A DNA stretch of 64,000 bases from Otis tarda. Lineage: Eukaryota; Chordata; Aves; Otidiformes; Otididae. Every line of letters begins with the position of its first letter. Within the stretch, counting starts at the first letter, position 1. The position numbers and the translations under genes are program-made. The stretch covers positions 141,621,053 to 141,685,052 of the forward strand of contig CM048552.1 of assembly GCA_026413225.1 (NCBI GenBank), written 5' to 3'. The notes under the pieces are model-generated. The model was given only the letters and a program-made list of their open reading frames with translations. It ran no database searches and was not told the origin of the DNA. Below, one piece after another: positions 36,201-48,864 of the stretch.

Positions 36201-39189
36201 GCCAGGCTGTGACAGCATTATGCACAGTGAGCAGGGCCTTTACTTCAGGAAAGTCTCATGAGAGACAGCTGGGACCCCTGGTAGGGAAAGCTGCTGCTGA
36301 TGTTGAGTCTTCAGAGTGAAGCCACACCAGGAGCTCCTGCTGTCTCCTGTGCAATTTAGTACTGGATAAATCAGCTTGCAGTTTCATTTTCAGGGAGAGA
36401 AGGTAAATGACACACTGGTTTTAGTGCCTACTGACCAGTGACTGATACTGAAGATGATGTTTTGTGTGCCCTTACAAGAAAATATGCTTGTAACAATAAG
36501 GATGTTGAAAATCTAGACATCCCAACCATTTTTATGACCCCCTAGTCATAAAACCCAGTAGGTTCACAGTGTTGGCCATAGTTTTCTGAGTCTGAATCTA
36601 GACTGATTAGAAGAGTAAACTCTTCATATTCCTTCCATCCTTCATCACTGGTGTTTAATTTTAGGAGGATTCTGTGAGTGCATGTTAAAATTGTTGACTT
36701 TAAAAAAGAGCACTTCAGTTTGATTTTCCTTTTTTTTTCCCTCAATACACAAATAAAAGAAAGCTAGAGAAAAAAGTGTGGTAGTATCTAGTATAGAAGC
36801 TTTGATAATTCTGTCTGATAATGGTGAATGAAAATCAAATGATTTCCAGGTTGACAGTGTTACACGTATGCTGCTTGGTATAAAACAACAGGTTCAGGAC
36901 AGTGTAATCAATCTTTAGTGTCTGAGTATATCAGCGTCACAATTTTCTAAGGCTCACATTCTGAAGGAAACAATCTCATTATGTTTATATATATGTATAT
37001 TTATTCAAGTGATTTATTTGAGCTGTGCATTTTTGGCATAAATAAATGTAATTCCATCACTAGACTCGGCACTTCTCTGTGACCTCTGTAAGCCCTGCAG
37101 GAGACCAAGCAGGAGATATTTCTGTCATCTCTTTCACTCACATTAGTTTCCAGTTTTCAAGCTGGACTCTCTGCATTGTAAATCAGACAATTCTTATATT
37201 GTATTATGCTACAAAGTGACTTTATAAGGATATAATCAAGCCCTATCAAGATGATGCAATTGTTCATTTTCAAAGACAGATTCGTTTAATTTCAATTACC
37301 AAAAATTTACATGGGATACTTTAGTAGCCTTTTCTCACTATACATAGATGTATGAGATGCTTGAGTTATAATTTTTTCTAGAAAAGTATTTATCTCCCTA
37401 ATGTTAGCCGGGTTTTGTTTGGCCTGAATGAGTTGTATAGTCAGGAAGTGTAAAAATGTTGCCAGCCTTTCAAAACTGACTGATAGCTTCTGTTTTCTGG
37501 TATGAACGCTAAGAAAATGCATGCAGATTGCCTTATAATTGTCATTCAGTTCAGTTTTTAACATATCAGTAGACTCTAATCAGGGTTATGAAAAACTCTA
37601 CTTACAACACCGTCTGTTATTTCTACGCTATGCATATGCACACAGCCTTCCAAATCCATAAGAATTTTGTCAAACACTTTAGTCTCTGATTTCTGTTTGA
37701 AGACTGTGACTGTCCTTGTTTTAAAAAGACTTTTTCCTTTTAAAAAATGCATTTGATTATGTTTATTCATTTTGAACATTTCATCTGTAATATTTATAAG
37801 TTGTTTTTTTTTTATAATTGGCAGTGGTTTAAGACTACCTGTTTATGAATAAACTAATTACAGGATTCCCTGGAACATTTGAAACAATTTGAAACAGGAG
37901 CAAATAGTGAATTGACAAGTCTTTCAAATTGTGTTAAATTTTTCAGGGTAATAAAGAACAGGTACATGTCTGAAGAATTGCAGGAAAACCATACAAAGCT
38001 GAATGTTAAAAGGCATGTGCAATTCAGTGAGGAGTGATGGACATGGGGAAAAACCTTAACTCCAGAAAAAGAAATGATGGGTTCTGTGTTGACTGTCATC
38101 ACTTTGGAGGAAGATCTTGGGGTCAAAATAGGTCATTCTATGAAAACTCAGTGCTCAATAGCTTGCAAAAAAAACCCATAATAAATATTAGAAATTATTA
38201 GAAAAGGAACAAACAAGCAGCATGAGTTGTGTGCCAGCACCTTAAATACTGTGTTGAGTTCTGATCTGCCTGTTTTGAAATGGATAGCATAAGAATTTAA
38301 AGAGATTAGAGGAAAACAAGAGTATGGAGAAGCATCCTTATGAGGAACAATCAAATAGACTTGGAGTCTTCAATGTGAAAATGTGTTCTGTACAGACAAC
38401 CACTGTTCACTGTCTCTTCTGGAAGACCTGTGTAAAATGAACAACTAAAAAGATACAGTTTATACTTTTGAATAGTATGGAGATTATTACAAAGTCAGTG
38501 CCAGCCATCAGAAAATAAATTAAAGCAGTCTAAAAAAAGCAACTATGATTAAAAAAAAATCCCTCAATAGCATAAAAGTATTTCTGGACTAGTATCTTCT
38601 GCATAGCACCTTAAATTGTCCTTAGTGTAGGGGAAGTGTAAGGGGGACATATATGAGCGCTGGGCAGTTTTAGGAAGGATGTTGTGCATAGTCCAGTGCA
38701 TGTGATTTTTATATTGAAAAGAATGGCAAGCATTGTGAAAAATACAAAGTTAAATATGTAAGGATAATTTTTGGAAGAGTTAGTGCAATTTTTCTAGACA
38801 TTTATTTGATTTATTCATTAAGCATTTATTAAATGCTTTGAAGAATTCAACATCTGTGTGAATTAATTTAATCTTGATTTTCAAAAGCTTTTGGCAAGGT
38901 TCCTACCAAAAGATTTTAAAGTGACTAGCTTGTCTTGAGGTAAGAGAAATATTTCTTGAAGGTTACTAACTGATTAGGAAACAGAAAACAATATTTAGGA
39001 ATTATTTGTCAGCTTTGAGATGGAGCAAAGGGACTACTGATCCCATAGGCAGATGTTCAGTACATTTATAAAAGATAGATACAGAAAAAAGGCTGAATGG
39101 TGAGATGATGCATTTTGCACAAATGTATTTAGGATAGTCAAATTAATTTGACTGTTGATAGTTAAGGGATTTGAGCTCCTGACACACAT
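33295..39189 (+). other. DHRSX: DHRSX intron 2, first part
   Basis: This is AT-rich intron with no exon or confident interspersed repeat. Low-complexity spots include a CTCACAC-type degenerate repeat at about 34613-34672 and imperfect GATGTAGCT copies at about 34300-34345. Confidence 0.5.
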
Positions 39190-39530
39190 GGAGAGTGGAA
39201 CTGTTCAGCCTGGAGAGGAAGAGGCTCAGGGAGACCTTTTCCATGTGTATAAATACCTGATGGGGTCAGCAGAGAAGATGGAGTCAGGATCCGCTAAGTG
39301 GTGCCCATGACTGGAAAAGAGGCAATGGGCACAAACCAAAACACAGGAAATTTAATTTAAGCATAAGCAAACACTTTCACATTGGAGGTGGTTAAACACT
39401 GTCACACGCTGCCCAGGGAGGCTGTGGAGTCTCCAGCCTCGGAAAAAGCTGACTGTACATGGTCCTGGGCAACCAGCCGTAGCAGGAGGTGGGACTGGAT
39501 GGTCTCCGGAGGTGCCTTGTGAAATCTTAA
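39190..39530 (+). mobile_element. Degraded CR1 LINE 3' fragment
   Basis: CR1 ORF2 words appear in order: CTGTTCAGCCTGGAGAGGAA, AGAGGCAATGGGCACAAAC, GCTGCCCAGGGAGGCTGTGG, CCTGGGCAACCAGC and GGGACTGGATGGTCTCC. Frames are broken, and the ATTCTATG end is lost or unrecognisable. It is older than the copies at 17 kb and 20 kb and belongs to a different subfamily, sharing the CCTGGGCAACCAGC variant with the copy at 53577-53855. It is in sense orientation. Confidence 0.88.
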
Positions 39531-40013
39531 CTACTGCTAAGAATGAGGAATAATCTCCCAGGATTGAATGACTGGGTTATGAAGGGATCGATAAATACAG
39601 AGTGTCAGTAAATGCAAATACTGCATACGAGGAAAAACAACCACACCTCTATATTTACAAGAATAGGATCTAAATTAACTACTACCACTTAAAAAAAAAA
39701 AAAAAATCTGATTTACTATTGAAAGCTCTCTGCGCAACATCTTCGATATTTAATGCCGGTCATAATGGCAACTAAAATGTCATTACTTCACAGAAAAGAA
39801 GATGAAAACATGACAGGAAGTGTCCCTCTTCCTTTGTAGAAATCATTGATTCATCCTGTTGTGAATACTGAAAAGGAGCCTGGTAGAAATGGAAAAAATG
39901 AGAGAGGGATGGTGAGGAGGATGGCATGGCTCTGTGCAAGATGGGGCTAGTAAACAAAGATTCTTCCGCTTGCAAACAAATGACTGAAGTGTGATATCAT
40001 ACAGTTATGAATG

Positions 40014-41148
40014 TGTTCTGGTTTTGTTTAGTGAGGGGGGGCCTAAGGTGGTAGCTTCTGTAGGAAACTGCTAGAAGTTGCTCCCCTTTGTTAAGTGGAC
40101 TCAGCCGGGCCTAGGGCGGACCTGCTGCTGGCCAAGGCCGAGCCGATTGGTAGCAGAATGTTCCGTGATAACGCCTCTGCGATAAGGTATTTAAGTAGGG
40201 GAAAACAGGAAAAAAAAAAGGAGAAGATGTGAAGCAGCTGAGTGGGGGCAGAGAGGGGGAGGCGCGAGCCTTGTGGGCCTTGCAGGCCTCACCCTCTGGC
40301 CTCCCACCAGGCAGCCGACTGGGCCCAACTCGGCCCGGCCCTGCTGCAAGAAGTGGAGAGGAGATGAGAAGTGAATGAGATGTAAAAAGGATCCTGAGAG
40401 GCGTCTGTCAGCCTGTTGTGAGGAACTGCTGCAGACGCCAAGGTCAGTGAAGAAGGAGGGGGAGGAGTAATGCGGCTCCTGGCCAAGATTCCTCTGCAGC
40501 CTGTGGTGAAGACCATGGTGGAGCAGGTTGTCCCCCTGCAGCCCATGGAGGTCCACGGAGGAGCAGAGATCCACCTGCAGCCTGTGGAGGACCCCACGCC
40601 GGAGCAGGTGGAGGCCTGAAGGAGGCTGTGGCCCGTGGAGGGCCCACTGGGGCAGCTGTTCTGGAGGGACTGCACCCCGTGGAAGAGATGACCCACACCG
40701 GAGCAGTTTCATGAAGGACTGTGGCCCGTGGGAAGGACTCCACGATAGAGCAGAGGAGAAATGTGAGGAGTTCTTCCCCCGACGATGAAGTAGCAGCGTA
40801 AAACAACGCGTGATGAACTGACTGCGACCCCCATTCCCTCTTCCCCCCTGTGCCGCTTGGTAGGGGGAAGGTAGTAGAGATAATGTTAAGCCCAGGAAGA
40901 GGGAGGGTTGGGGGAGGAGGTTATCTTGTTCCCTGTCTCATTCTCCTGCTAGTTTTAGAAATAAATGAGTATTATTCCCCAAGTCGAGTCTTTTTTGCCC
41001 GTAATGGTAACTTTAAGGATTTCTCCCCGTCCTTATCTCAAACCTTGAGCCGTTTTTCCTTATATTATCTCTCCCTATTCTCTCGGAGGGTGGGGGGAGT
41101 GAGAGAGAGACTGCGTAGTCTGGTCCCAATCGGGGCTGAACTACAACA
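40014..41148 (+). mobile_element. Solo LTR of an ERVL-like endogenous retrovirus with target duplication
   Basis: The element begins TGTTCTGG and ends CTACAACA (TG...CA), is 1135 bases long, and is flanked by a perfect 5-base duplication, GAATG, at 40009-40013 and 41149-41153. A TATA-like TATTTAAG at 40188-40195 and AATAAA at 40960-40965 place the U3, R and U5 parts on the + strand. The U5 side (CCTTATCTCAAACC, GAGCCGTTTTTCC, GTGGGGGGAGTGAG) resembles a family widespread in birds. Five-base duplications are typical of ERVL-type integration. No internal viral sequence remains, so it arose by recombination between two LTRs. It lies in DHRSX intron 2 in sense orientation. Confidence 0.92.
40494..40615 (+). 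repeat. Three imperfect direct repeats of about 40 bases inside the LTR
   Basis: Copies begin CTGCAGCC at 40494, 40536 and 40575 (periods of 42 and 39 bases). Each carries a GTGG/ATGG core followed by GGAGCAG. The array lies between the TATA-like box and the poly(A) signal. It could be an internal array of the LTR; function is unknown. Confidence 0.75.
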
Positions 41149-41153
41149 GAATG

Positions 41154-44100
41154 GTACAGAGAAAGTGAATGAGAAGTGGTTATTCCCTGTCTTATTGTAC
41201 ACGAAGTAGAGAACATGTAACAAAATAATAAATAAAAAAACCCTACTGAAGTACAACCTTTTTGATGTAATTAAGTGTGTCATTAAATCACAGAGCCTGT
41301 TGTCCCAGAACCCTTTGGCAGCCATAGTGCTTGAATGAATTGAAAGTGCAATTAGATGAAGTAGTGGAGGATAGGTTCACTGAGAGGCTAGGTGGGACCT
41401 TTGATTCAGGAAATCTCTGCAATTTCTTGCTACTGAGAGGGTGTATTGGAAAATACCGCTCCTAGACTTAATGCTGTCACTAACACCTTTTCCTTAAGCA
41501 CCTGCTACAGGTTATTGTTGGAAACAAGGCACTTGTCTAGATGTATCTTTCGTTTGATAAACAGGGTCATTCTGAACTTCTCGTTGGAACAGCTGGGTTG
41601 CTGAAACCTAGGGCAAGAATGATGATCTCTCTTTGCAAACTGACATCCTCCTCCTTACTCGCTTTTCCTTCTTTTCTCAAAGGAACATTTACAATAATAT
41701 TTTTGCCTTTCATGTCAAAAAGGCATCTATTTAATTGTAACTGCTGTATGATGAACTGGATGACAAAGGATGTATGATATCGCTAGACATAAGGAAGCTT
41801 TCTATCATTTTCTCAATGTTCTTTTTTGTACCAGGTCACATCCTTATACCCAGCTTTATTGAATAACAACTTCAGGACTTGAAAGTTTCATGAATGAGAC
41901 TCAAGATCTATGATCCTTTCTCCTATACAAGATTTTATTTTTTTTTTTTAAATTGAAAACACTCAAACTGTACTGATTTGAAATTTGTCATCCTCAGAGC
42001 TTTTTGAGGGCAGTCTTTCCTCTCTCTTAGGCACATGCTGTTTATTGTGCAGTGCTATGCACACTTGCAAAATCGTAATCTTCGTAACACCAGCTGATAG
42101 GACTTTGTTTTTTTGTTGAGGCTTTGGGTGCCCTTGCAAGCCCTCTCTTCAGGCTGACACTCCAATGAAATCAGTTCCTGTTCAATCATAATGAGGATAA
42201 TGCTACTCTGAGGAAGCACCTTAATTCAAATTTCCAGTTGGAATCTTTTTCATATTCTGTTGCACAAAGACATCTAACCATCAGCCTTTGCAACTCCTTA
42301 ATGGGATGGTAAACATTTATATAGAATGTATTACCATACCACCAGGCTTCTCCTGGTAATGCACATATGCATTAGACTTTATGGGCACCACTTCTAAACT
42401 TGGGTTGCTTGAAGTGATCAGAGGGAGTGGGGACGGCCACAGGGCAGGCTGCAAACCCTGGAAAGCTGTTCATCATTTCGGGGATTAACTGATAGATAAT
42501 TATGGCTAATTAAGAAAAGGAATGAGTGTTTATCTCAGGTAGGCAGGTTCCCCAGGCACTGGTGAATGAGGAGGTCACGCTTGCCAGAGGCTGGGGTGCG
42601 TGGGGAGGGCTGAGAGGTGAAGTGCCAGCACGGCTGCCCTACTGCCAGGCAGCTCGCCCCTGCCTCCCCGCCTAGGGTTTGCCACGGCAGGGTTTGTCAC
42701 AGGCTGAGGGGTGCCTTGGTGCACAGCGTGGCTCTCGGGCGCCAGGCTCTCGGGGTCAGGTGTTTCTTTGGACCACCGCGTCTGGGTGGTTTGCATCTTC
42801 TTGGTGTTCATCTCATAAAGATGTTACTTGTGTTTTCATTTTGTGCTATCTTGCTGAAAGTCAGAAAATTCTCCCCCTGCTAATTTTGGTAAGCAGGAGC
42901 TTTTCACATTTTGGGGGTTTATTCTCTCCAGGCAACCTTAAGCTTTACAGGCTATATTGTTGTTCATAGACTATTTTAAATTTCTTTGTAATGCCCTGCA
43001 GTATGTTCCCTTGAAACGTCAAGATTGCAGATTCCTATTTTTGCAAAACACCAATTGGAAAAGACCTTGCTTTTTTATCAGGATCAATTTTGTACACAGA
43101 TTATGAGCGTGAGTAGCAGTTATTCTTTTGGAGAGATTTTCACATGCGAAGAAATTTAAAATATTGTGTAAAGAGTATATATTGATGTTTCAGGACCCCT
43201 TAACTAGTGGTAGTGTATATGTTTCCCAGCCATGCTGGGTTTCTATGGGCTGTGTTTTTGCCATCCTCATTCAGGCTGATCAATCCTCTGTGATAAATCT
43301 ATTGAAATCCCTGAAATAACTTTCAGAGTCAGAAACTACTTAAGTGATTAAGATGACAAAGCCTGACCTTTAGGGTGAGATCCAAAACCTATTGGTGCTG
43401 CTAAGAATTTTTCTGTGTGCTTCTGTGATGGCTGTAGATCAACGTGCTTTGACTTGTGGTGTTTGTGTAGATGAATGTTGAAATTTTTTTTTTAAATAAA
43501 AGTTGTATTTAAATTTATTTTCCATATTTTTTTATTCTAACATTAGTTTCAGTATTAGAATTCTTAATGCCATTAAAATGACATCTTTTTTTTTATATAT
43601 ACAGGTCCATCCGTTCAGACTTGAATTTATTTGTATGTTATCAGTTTTATTTTCAGAATTGATTGTAGTCAGCATTGTTATTGAATCAGTCTCACCTGAA
43701 TTTTTCACTATTCTCTGGTGACGAAGTAGAACAAAAACATCAGACAGGGCTCTGAACAGCTTGCATAAACAGTTCTTGGGACAACTATCTCTATTTTGAA
43801 TTCCCAACAGACACTTTAAATTAGGATGAAGAGCAAGATTATTACGGTTTTGGGTACTTTGATGATCTAAGCTCTCAAGACACTGAATCTCCTTTTCTCA
43901 AAGCTTTTGTTTGCATTCCCTCACTGCATAAAAAACATGATCTGTCTTCCTTTTCTTATCCGTCCTTCCAAACCACTTGAATCCAGAGTAGGCAGATCTT
44001 ACGCTGCAGATGCTATAGCGCTTAAAACGGATAAATTCTGGCATATTGAAAATTACAGTGAGTCATTGGCAAAAAAGTGCAGCCAAAGGATTCTCCTGTT

Positions 44101-45689
44101 TTTAAAAGAATCGCACAAATCTTTCCCAACCTAAAGCTGGTTGTGTTAGCTTGGTGACTTAAAAAGTATTTTTTGAATTTTGAACAGATAATGTAGCGTT
44201 TGAACTGGGGTTGTTCTTTTTCATGCCTCCCACTCACTTGTCTTAGAGGATGCCAGAAGGATGTACTAGAAGAGACGCAGTACAACAGTGCAATGTCCCT
44301 TTTCACTCCCACCCATCCTCAGCAAGGGGATGCTGATCTCCTTAAGCTAACTCAGAAGTCTAGATTACTCTCCCAGTCTTATGGTATCTTTCTGGCCTAT
44401 GTATCTTTGAACTTTTTGTAAGGATTTTGGTCATTTGTTCAGTGTCTTTATTCTTTCTTACAGCATTTTCTTTGAAAGAAGTATTTCAAAATCCTCTAGT
44501 ACAGTAGCAGCTTTCACTGAGGTTATTTCAATTTTGTGATACTCCAGCTTCCAAAATCTGGTTTTCAAACTCTCTGTTGAATCAGGCTGGAAACAGACAT
44601 TTGAAGGGACTGTTTAGCAAAATAATTATTTTTCCCAGTGGTCTAGAGTGAAAAATATGCAAATATGAATAAAATGAGCTAATTTGGAAGGCACTGAGCT
44701 TTAATGAATAACCATTTATATAACAGCAAAATAAAGCAAATTAAAATTTGTTGTGAACACAAGCTCTTTTAAAAGAACAAATTAAGTGAACGTACTGAGA
44801 GTTAAATCAAGACACTGGAGGCTCTAATAAGCCGTCTCTCTGCATGAGGAGTGCTGAATGAAAGAGGAATCAAATAAGACCTTCACAAAATTGGCACCAA
44901 AGTATTTTTGTTTCTAGCCTAATTATATCCGGCATAATAACACATTGAGTTTGAAATCTTAATTTAGTACATCACTTGAGGTGAAACAGGGAGGAAAATT
45001 GATCCCTGCCTATAACCCTTGTGCACAGATTTCCCCAGAAATGGCAGTTTCACTGGAGGGTTTGTTTGTTGACGCTGCATCTATATCTGGAAATTAGCAT
45101 CAAGCTGAATGTTTCTCTTCTGTACAGCCCTCGATGGTTTTAAGGGGGTGAAAAAAAGCAAGAAGAAAATACTGCAAATGTCTGCTTTATTTTTTGTTTG
45201 TTTGTTTGCTTGTTTGTTTTTATTTCTTCCAGTATAATTCCAGAGTTAATGGAATTTATAGAGAACAGTTATAGAGCAGTATGGCTCCTGGTTTTATGTG
45301 AAAATTATTTTATCTATCTCCAGCATCTGGAATGTTAAATGTCTTTATTTTGGCTACATTTATGTAAATATTGAGTCTTCTTGCATATCATGAAAAGAAA
45401 GATAGATTGCAAATAATTGTTTTTTACTGCAGATGCACAATAAAAACTCCATCCTCAAAAGAATGCATTAGCCTAGCTCCTCAAAGTGGTCAGGTTGTCC
45501 CAGAGATCTCAGCTCAATGCTCTGAGCCTTCAGCTAGCGCAACCAATGGATAACACATGATCTATCTATCTCAAAGGGATTCAGTCCTACTTTTGGAACA
45601 TGTTCTCTGTGAGATAGAATTAATATGGTTTAAAAGCACTGTAAAGCATATTTTACCATCCTAAAGTAAATATGGGTACCTACCAACCA
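41154..45689 (+). other. DHRSX: DHRSX intron 2, middle part
   Basis: No exon or confident repeat was found apart from a (TTTG)n patch at about 45191-45222. The section 44640-45000 is AT-rich, non-repetitive, and includes an octamer-like ATATGCAAATATG at about 44656-44668. Confidence 0.45.
45191..45222 (+). repeat. (TTTG)n microsatellite
   Basis: About six TTTG units with one TTGC interruption, ending in a T-run. Confidence 0.85.
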
Positions 45690-45767
45690 GTGTGAGGAGG
45701 AGGTTGAGCCAGTTGACCTTCTGAGGTCCCTTCCAACCTCAACTTGTTTTGTGATGCTGTGATTCTT
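45690..45767 (+). mobile_element. CR1 LINE extreme 3' end
   Basis: The words GTGAGGAGGAGGTTGAGCC and CTGAGGTCCCTTCCAACCTC, followed by TTTTGTGATGCTGTGATTCT, match the last roughly 80 bases of CR1, including the octamer tail. No coding part is present. Sense orientation. Confidence 0.85.
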
Positions 45768-46682
45768 TCCTTGTCTTTGATAGAGCTATTTCGCTGTTAC
45801 TAAAAAAAAAAAAAAAGTGAGAAAAAAAGTGGAAACCCTGAAAATTCTGCTGTATAGCTATCAAGTGAATGCGAGGATGGGACATTTGTTAGGGGGCACA
45901 AGAGAAAGCCTGTATAGAAACCAAGGCAGAGGTTTATATAATCAGGAAAAGAAAGTGGCAACTTCATGAAATTCATAAGAGATATCAGTATTTATATCCA
46001 ATTTAGATAAACAATAGGTATTTTGATGTGTCATCCTATGATAAATCTTTGTGGATGGATAAATGGAATGTTAAACTTCATTTAAAATTTTAACTTGTAC
46101 TATCAAGCACAATATTTAGATTGTGCTTGTGTTTTTTCCTTTGATAAAAGTTATTATTAAAAAATTGCCAAACAAATATCAGACAATTACTATCTACCTA
46201 AGCTGAATGGCACAAGAGGCATTTATTTGATGCTTAATCGCGTTTTATGTTTGCTCTGGTAAGACTTTTCTTGAGCATTTGGGCCAGGGTAGTGGGGCCT
46301 TTTCTCCAACTGTGGAAGTCTTCATTTTGGAAAAAGAGCGAGGGGAAGTCCGCTCTAACCTATGGTGAAGCTTTTGTAGAATCTGGATGTGATACAATTC
46401 ACTTGGCTTACAGATTCGCGTGTCAATTCTGCTGCTCCAGCCAGCAGATGGTCCTATCTTGTATGAATAAATGAGATAAACAGGCAGAACTTGTGTGAAC
46501 AGCAGTGCATTTGTACAGCCCTCTTCAAAAACCTCGACTGCCTGGCTGTAACAAATCATGCCTTTTCACCTGAAGCTTCGTGCTAGTTTTACAATGTCGT
46601 TAGCCCTTCAGAGTGGCATGCTTGTATTCACTGTCATTAAGTTGTTTGCATCACTAATTTTCCATTTTCTGTATTGTAACAG
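45768..46682 (+). other. DHRSX: DHRSX intron 2, end
   Basis: No feature apart from a poly-A run (about 45800-45816) and the pyrimidine-rich acceptor region before exon 3, ending TTGTAACAG. Confidence 0.55.
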
Positions 46683-46751
46683 CTGGAAACAGTGAGAGCG
46701 AGGGCCAAGAAGCTGTGAGGAAAATACAAGAAGAAACTTTGACTGGAAAAG
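46683..46751 (+). CDS. DHRSX: DHRSX exon 3
   Basis: This 69-base exon runs from acceptor TTGTAACAG to donor GTACCA and is phase 1 at both ends. Joined to exon 2 it reads ...HVIIAGNSESEGQEAV then RKIQEETLTGK. That matches the segment after the second beta strand of the SDR fold in DHRSX orthologues (IIAGN followed by a charged helix). In this family the residues after the second strand help choose NAD(H) or NADP(H). The next exon should begin by completing a G|TN valine codon; I could not find it before base 64000. Confidence 0.93.
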
Positions 46752-48539
46752 GTACCACACTCTATCCTTTTCTTTAAGGAGCTCTATTCCTCTCTTTTTG
46801 CCGGTGTCTTCTTTTATATGAGGTCCCCTTGTGTATTGTTAATTTTTTTTTTAGTTTGGGGAAATTAGTTCTTAAAGTAGATCTAACATAGGAGTAAAGT
46901 GAGTTGGATATTTTTAAAAAATGTTTTCAGTTTTCTGTGACTTCTTTACTATGTGCCATTGCAAAAGGCCTGCCTGCAAGTTACAGTCTGTCTGCGCCTG
47001 TGTATGGGCATGCTGATTTAACAGCTGGGCAGGAAATCCGAATGCTAGTCATTTCTGCTAAAGGGAGGATGACAGCAGGTAAGAGTGGGTGTGCTCTTTT
47101 TCATTGCTGGGCTCGCCTCCCATCATGTATATAATGTTTCATTTTTAAATGAAAAGTGGGGTTTTTGGGGGGTAAGAGGTGTTTAAAAGAACAAGGCTCT
47201 CCAATTGGGTTATTTGACACATGGCGAGAATTTATAATCCTTCACAAAATAAAACTATTTTTTAAAAATAGGTGGATCCTTCATATCAAGCCAAAATTTG
47301 TGTATTTTTGCAGTTCTTCTATTTTTTTTCTTTTCATCTGATGAGCGATCATGTATGGGGAGGCATAAGGAGAGCATAGCTTGACAACTATGAGAAAAGG
47401 CATACTGCACACCATCTACTGTGGGATTATAATTTGCAGTTTATGATGGAAATTAGTGCATCTAATATTTCCATCTCTTAGGTTCACTGGGTGTAGTTCC
47501 TGGTAGTGTATTATGATTCACTGCTGCCACTTTGATGTATCATTTCTTTGCAAAATAACAGAGCAGTGCTGCTACTCCACCCTATTTAAGATCTTCATGG
47601 CTTCTTCTGAGATCTGATTCTGTTTTTGTGCCTCTAATAATTACTGTTCTGATGATCAAAATACATTAATTATTGTGTTAAAAACCCTTTCATTAAGATT
47701 TATCTTTTGACTTAAATAAATGTGCACCCATCATAGCCTCAGGATACATGTATGCTAGTTAAAAGCATCATAAATTAAGGCATAGTCAGAAGGCTTATGA
47801 AAGGAAAAAGGTAATTATTGCATCGTTTAAATCTTTTGCTGGAAGTTTCTGTACAGATACCAAAACCATTTGGAATTAATTGCATCATGTGACCTACTTG
47901 AAGCTGAAAAAACCAGGGTCTGTCTTATTTTCTCACATTTGTGTGATCAGAAGCTTTTCTAGCAGGCTAATCTTTCTTGATTTTTCTGAACGAGGTAATC
48001 TCTAACCTTCAGCTATAAACTTTGTCAGGATACAGCTGGCACTTTGAGGAAGCTGAAAGTGTATCTAAAGTTGACTGAAGTTTTTCCTTATTGTAATTAT
48101 AATGACTGAGGCTTTAGTAAATCCTGGTAGATTTCGCCTAAAAAAAAATTTGAAGAGTATTGCCTTTTCAGAATTTCTCACTGAGGGATATTTATGTTTA
48201 CAAGTGCATTATCCTGTACAAGGGACTTGCGTGAGGCTGAGCAGCAGTCCTGTTTCACTGCTTCTCAATGAATTTGCACTTTGCTTTGCAATGGGCTATG
48301 TGTGCAGATACGGTGACCAGGACTAGGCTGTATGAACGTATCACCTTTTCAAAAGCTGCAGTTCAATATCTGTTTAGTCACTGCATAGGAACATTATCAG
48401 TTATCTTGACATTCCCCCCCACACCCCTTTTTTGAGCATTTTTTTGTGGCCCATATGAAAAAAGTGCTTACATAACTGTTTCCATCTGGAATACGGGACT
48501 CTTGAAGGAGAACTACTCAAAACAGTGCTGCTGGGCAGC
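46752..48539 (+). other. DHRSX: DHRSX intron 3, start
   Basis: AT-rich intron with no exon or clear repeat recognised. Confidence 0.5.
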
Positions 48540-48864
48540 CAGCATGATCACGGACTGGGACAATATAACTGTCCTTCTTTTACTATGGACAAACTGTATG
48601 AGTGGGTGCCATCAGTTTGCTATCCAGATCTCAGATCTCTAATCACAAGGAAAATCTCTTTTCTTGATAGCAGGTTAGACAGCAAAAGGGAGCAAGAGAC
48701 CTTGCCCTCTCCTTGTTGCCTGGCTGAGCCATACGTAGCACAAACACCCCCAGAGACAGCTCTGGGAAAAGGCTTGTTGAATGCATGTAATTATAGTGTT
48801 TTTAAGGCAATATCATCCTTCTGCGTCTTGGCCCCCTGTCTGTCTGGAGCTCTGTCTGCTTAAG
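48540..48864 (+). repeat. Unidentified dispersed repeat, copy A
   Basis: This stretch matches the reverse complement of 50700-51086 over about 250-300 bases by hand alignment, with a 23-base identical word at 48682-48704. Shared blocks include TAATCACAAGGAAAATCTC (against TAATAACAAGG... in copy B), AGCCATACGTAG, AAACA(C/T)CCC and TGTTGAATGCATG. The apparent open frame through it is part of the repeat, not evidence of a gene. Its length and promoter-free look would fit an old LTR or another retroelement fragment; the family is unknown to me. Confidence 0.75.

Noticed and set aside
40191..40806. Several overlapping minus-strand open frames of 120-173 codons
   Set aside because: They lie antisense within the GC-rich part of the solo LTR; the openness reflects base composition and the internal repeats.
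48525..48863. A 112-codon open frame similar in translation to a minus-strand frame at 50778-51086
   Set aside because: The protein-level similarity comes from the inverted dispersed repeat; both frames are short and have no recognisable domain.
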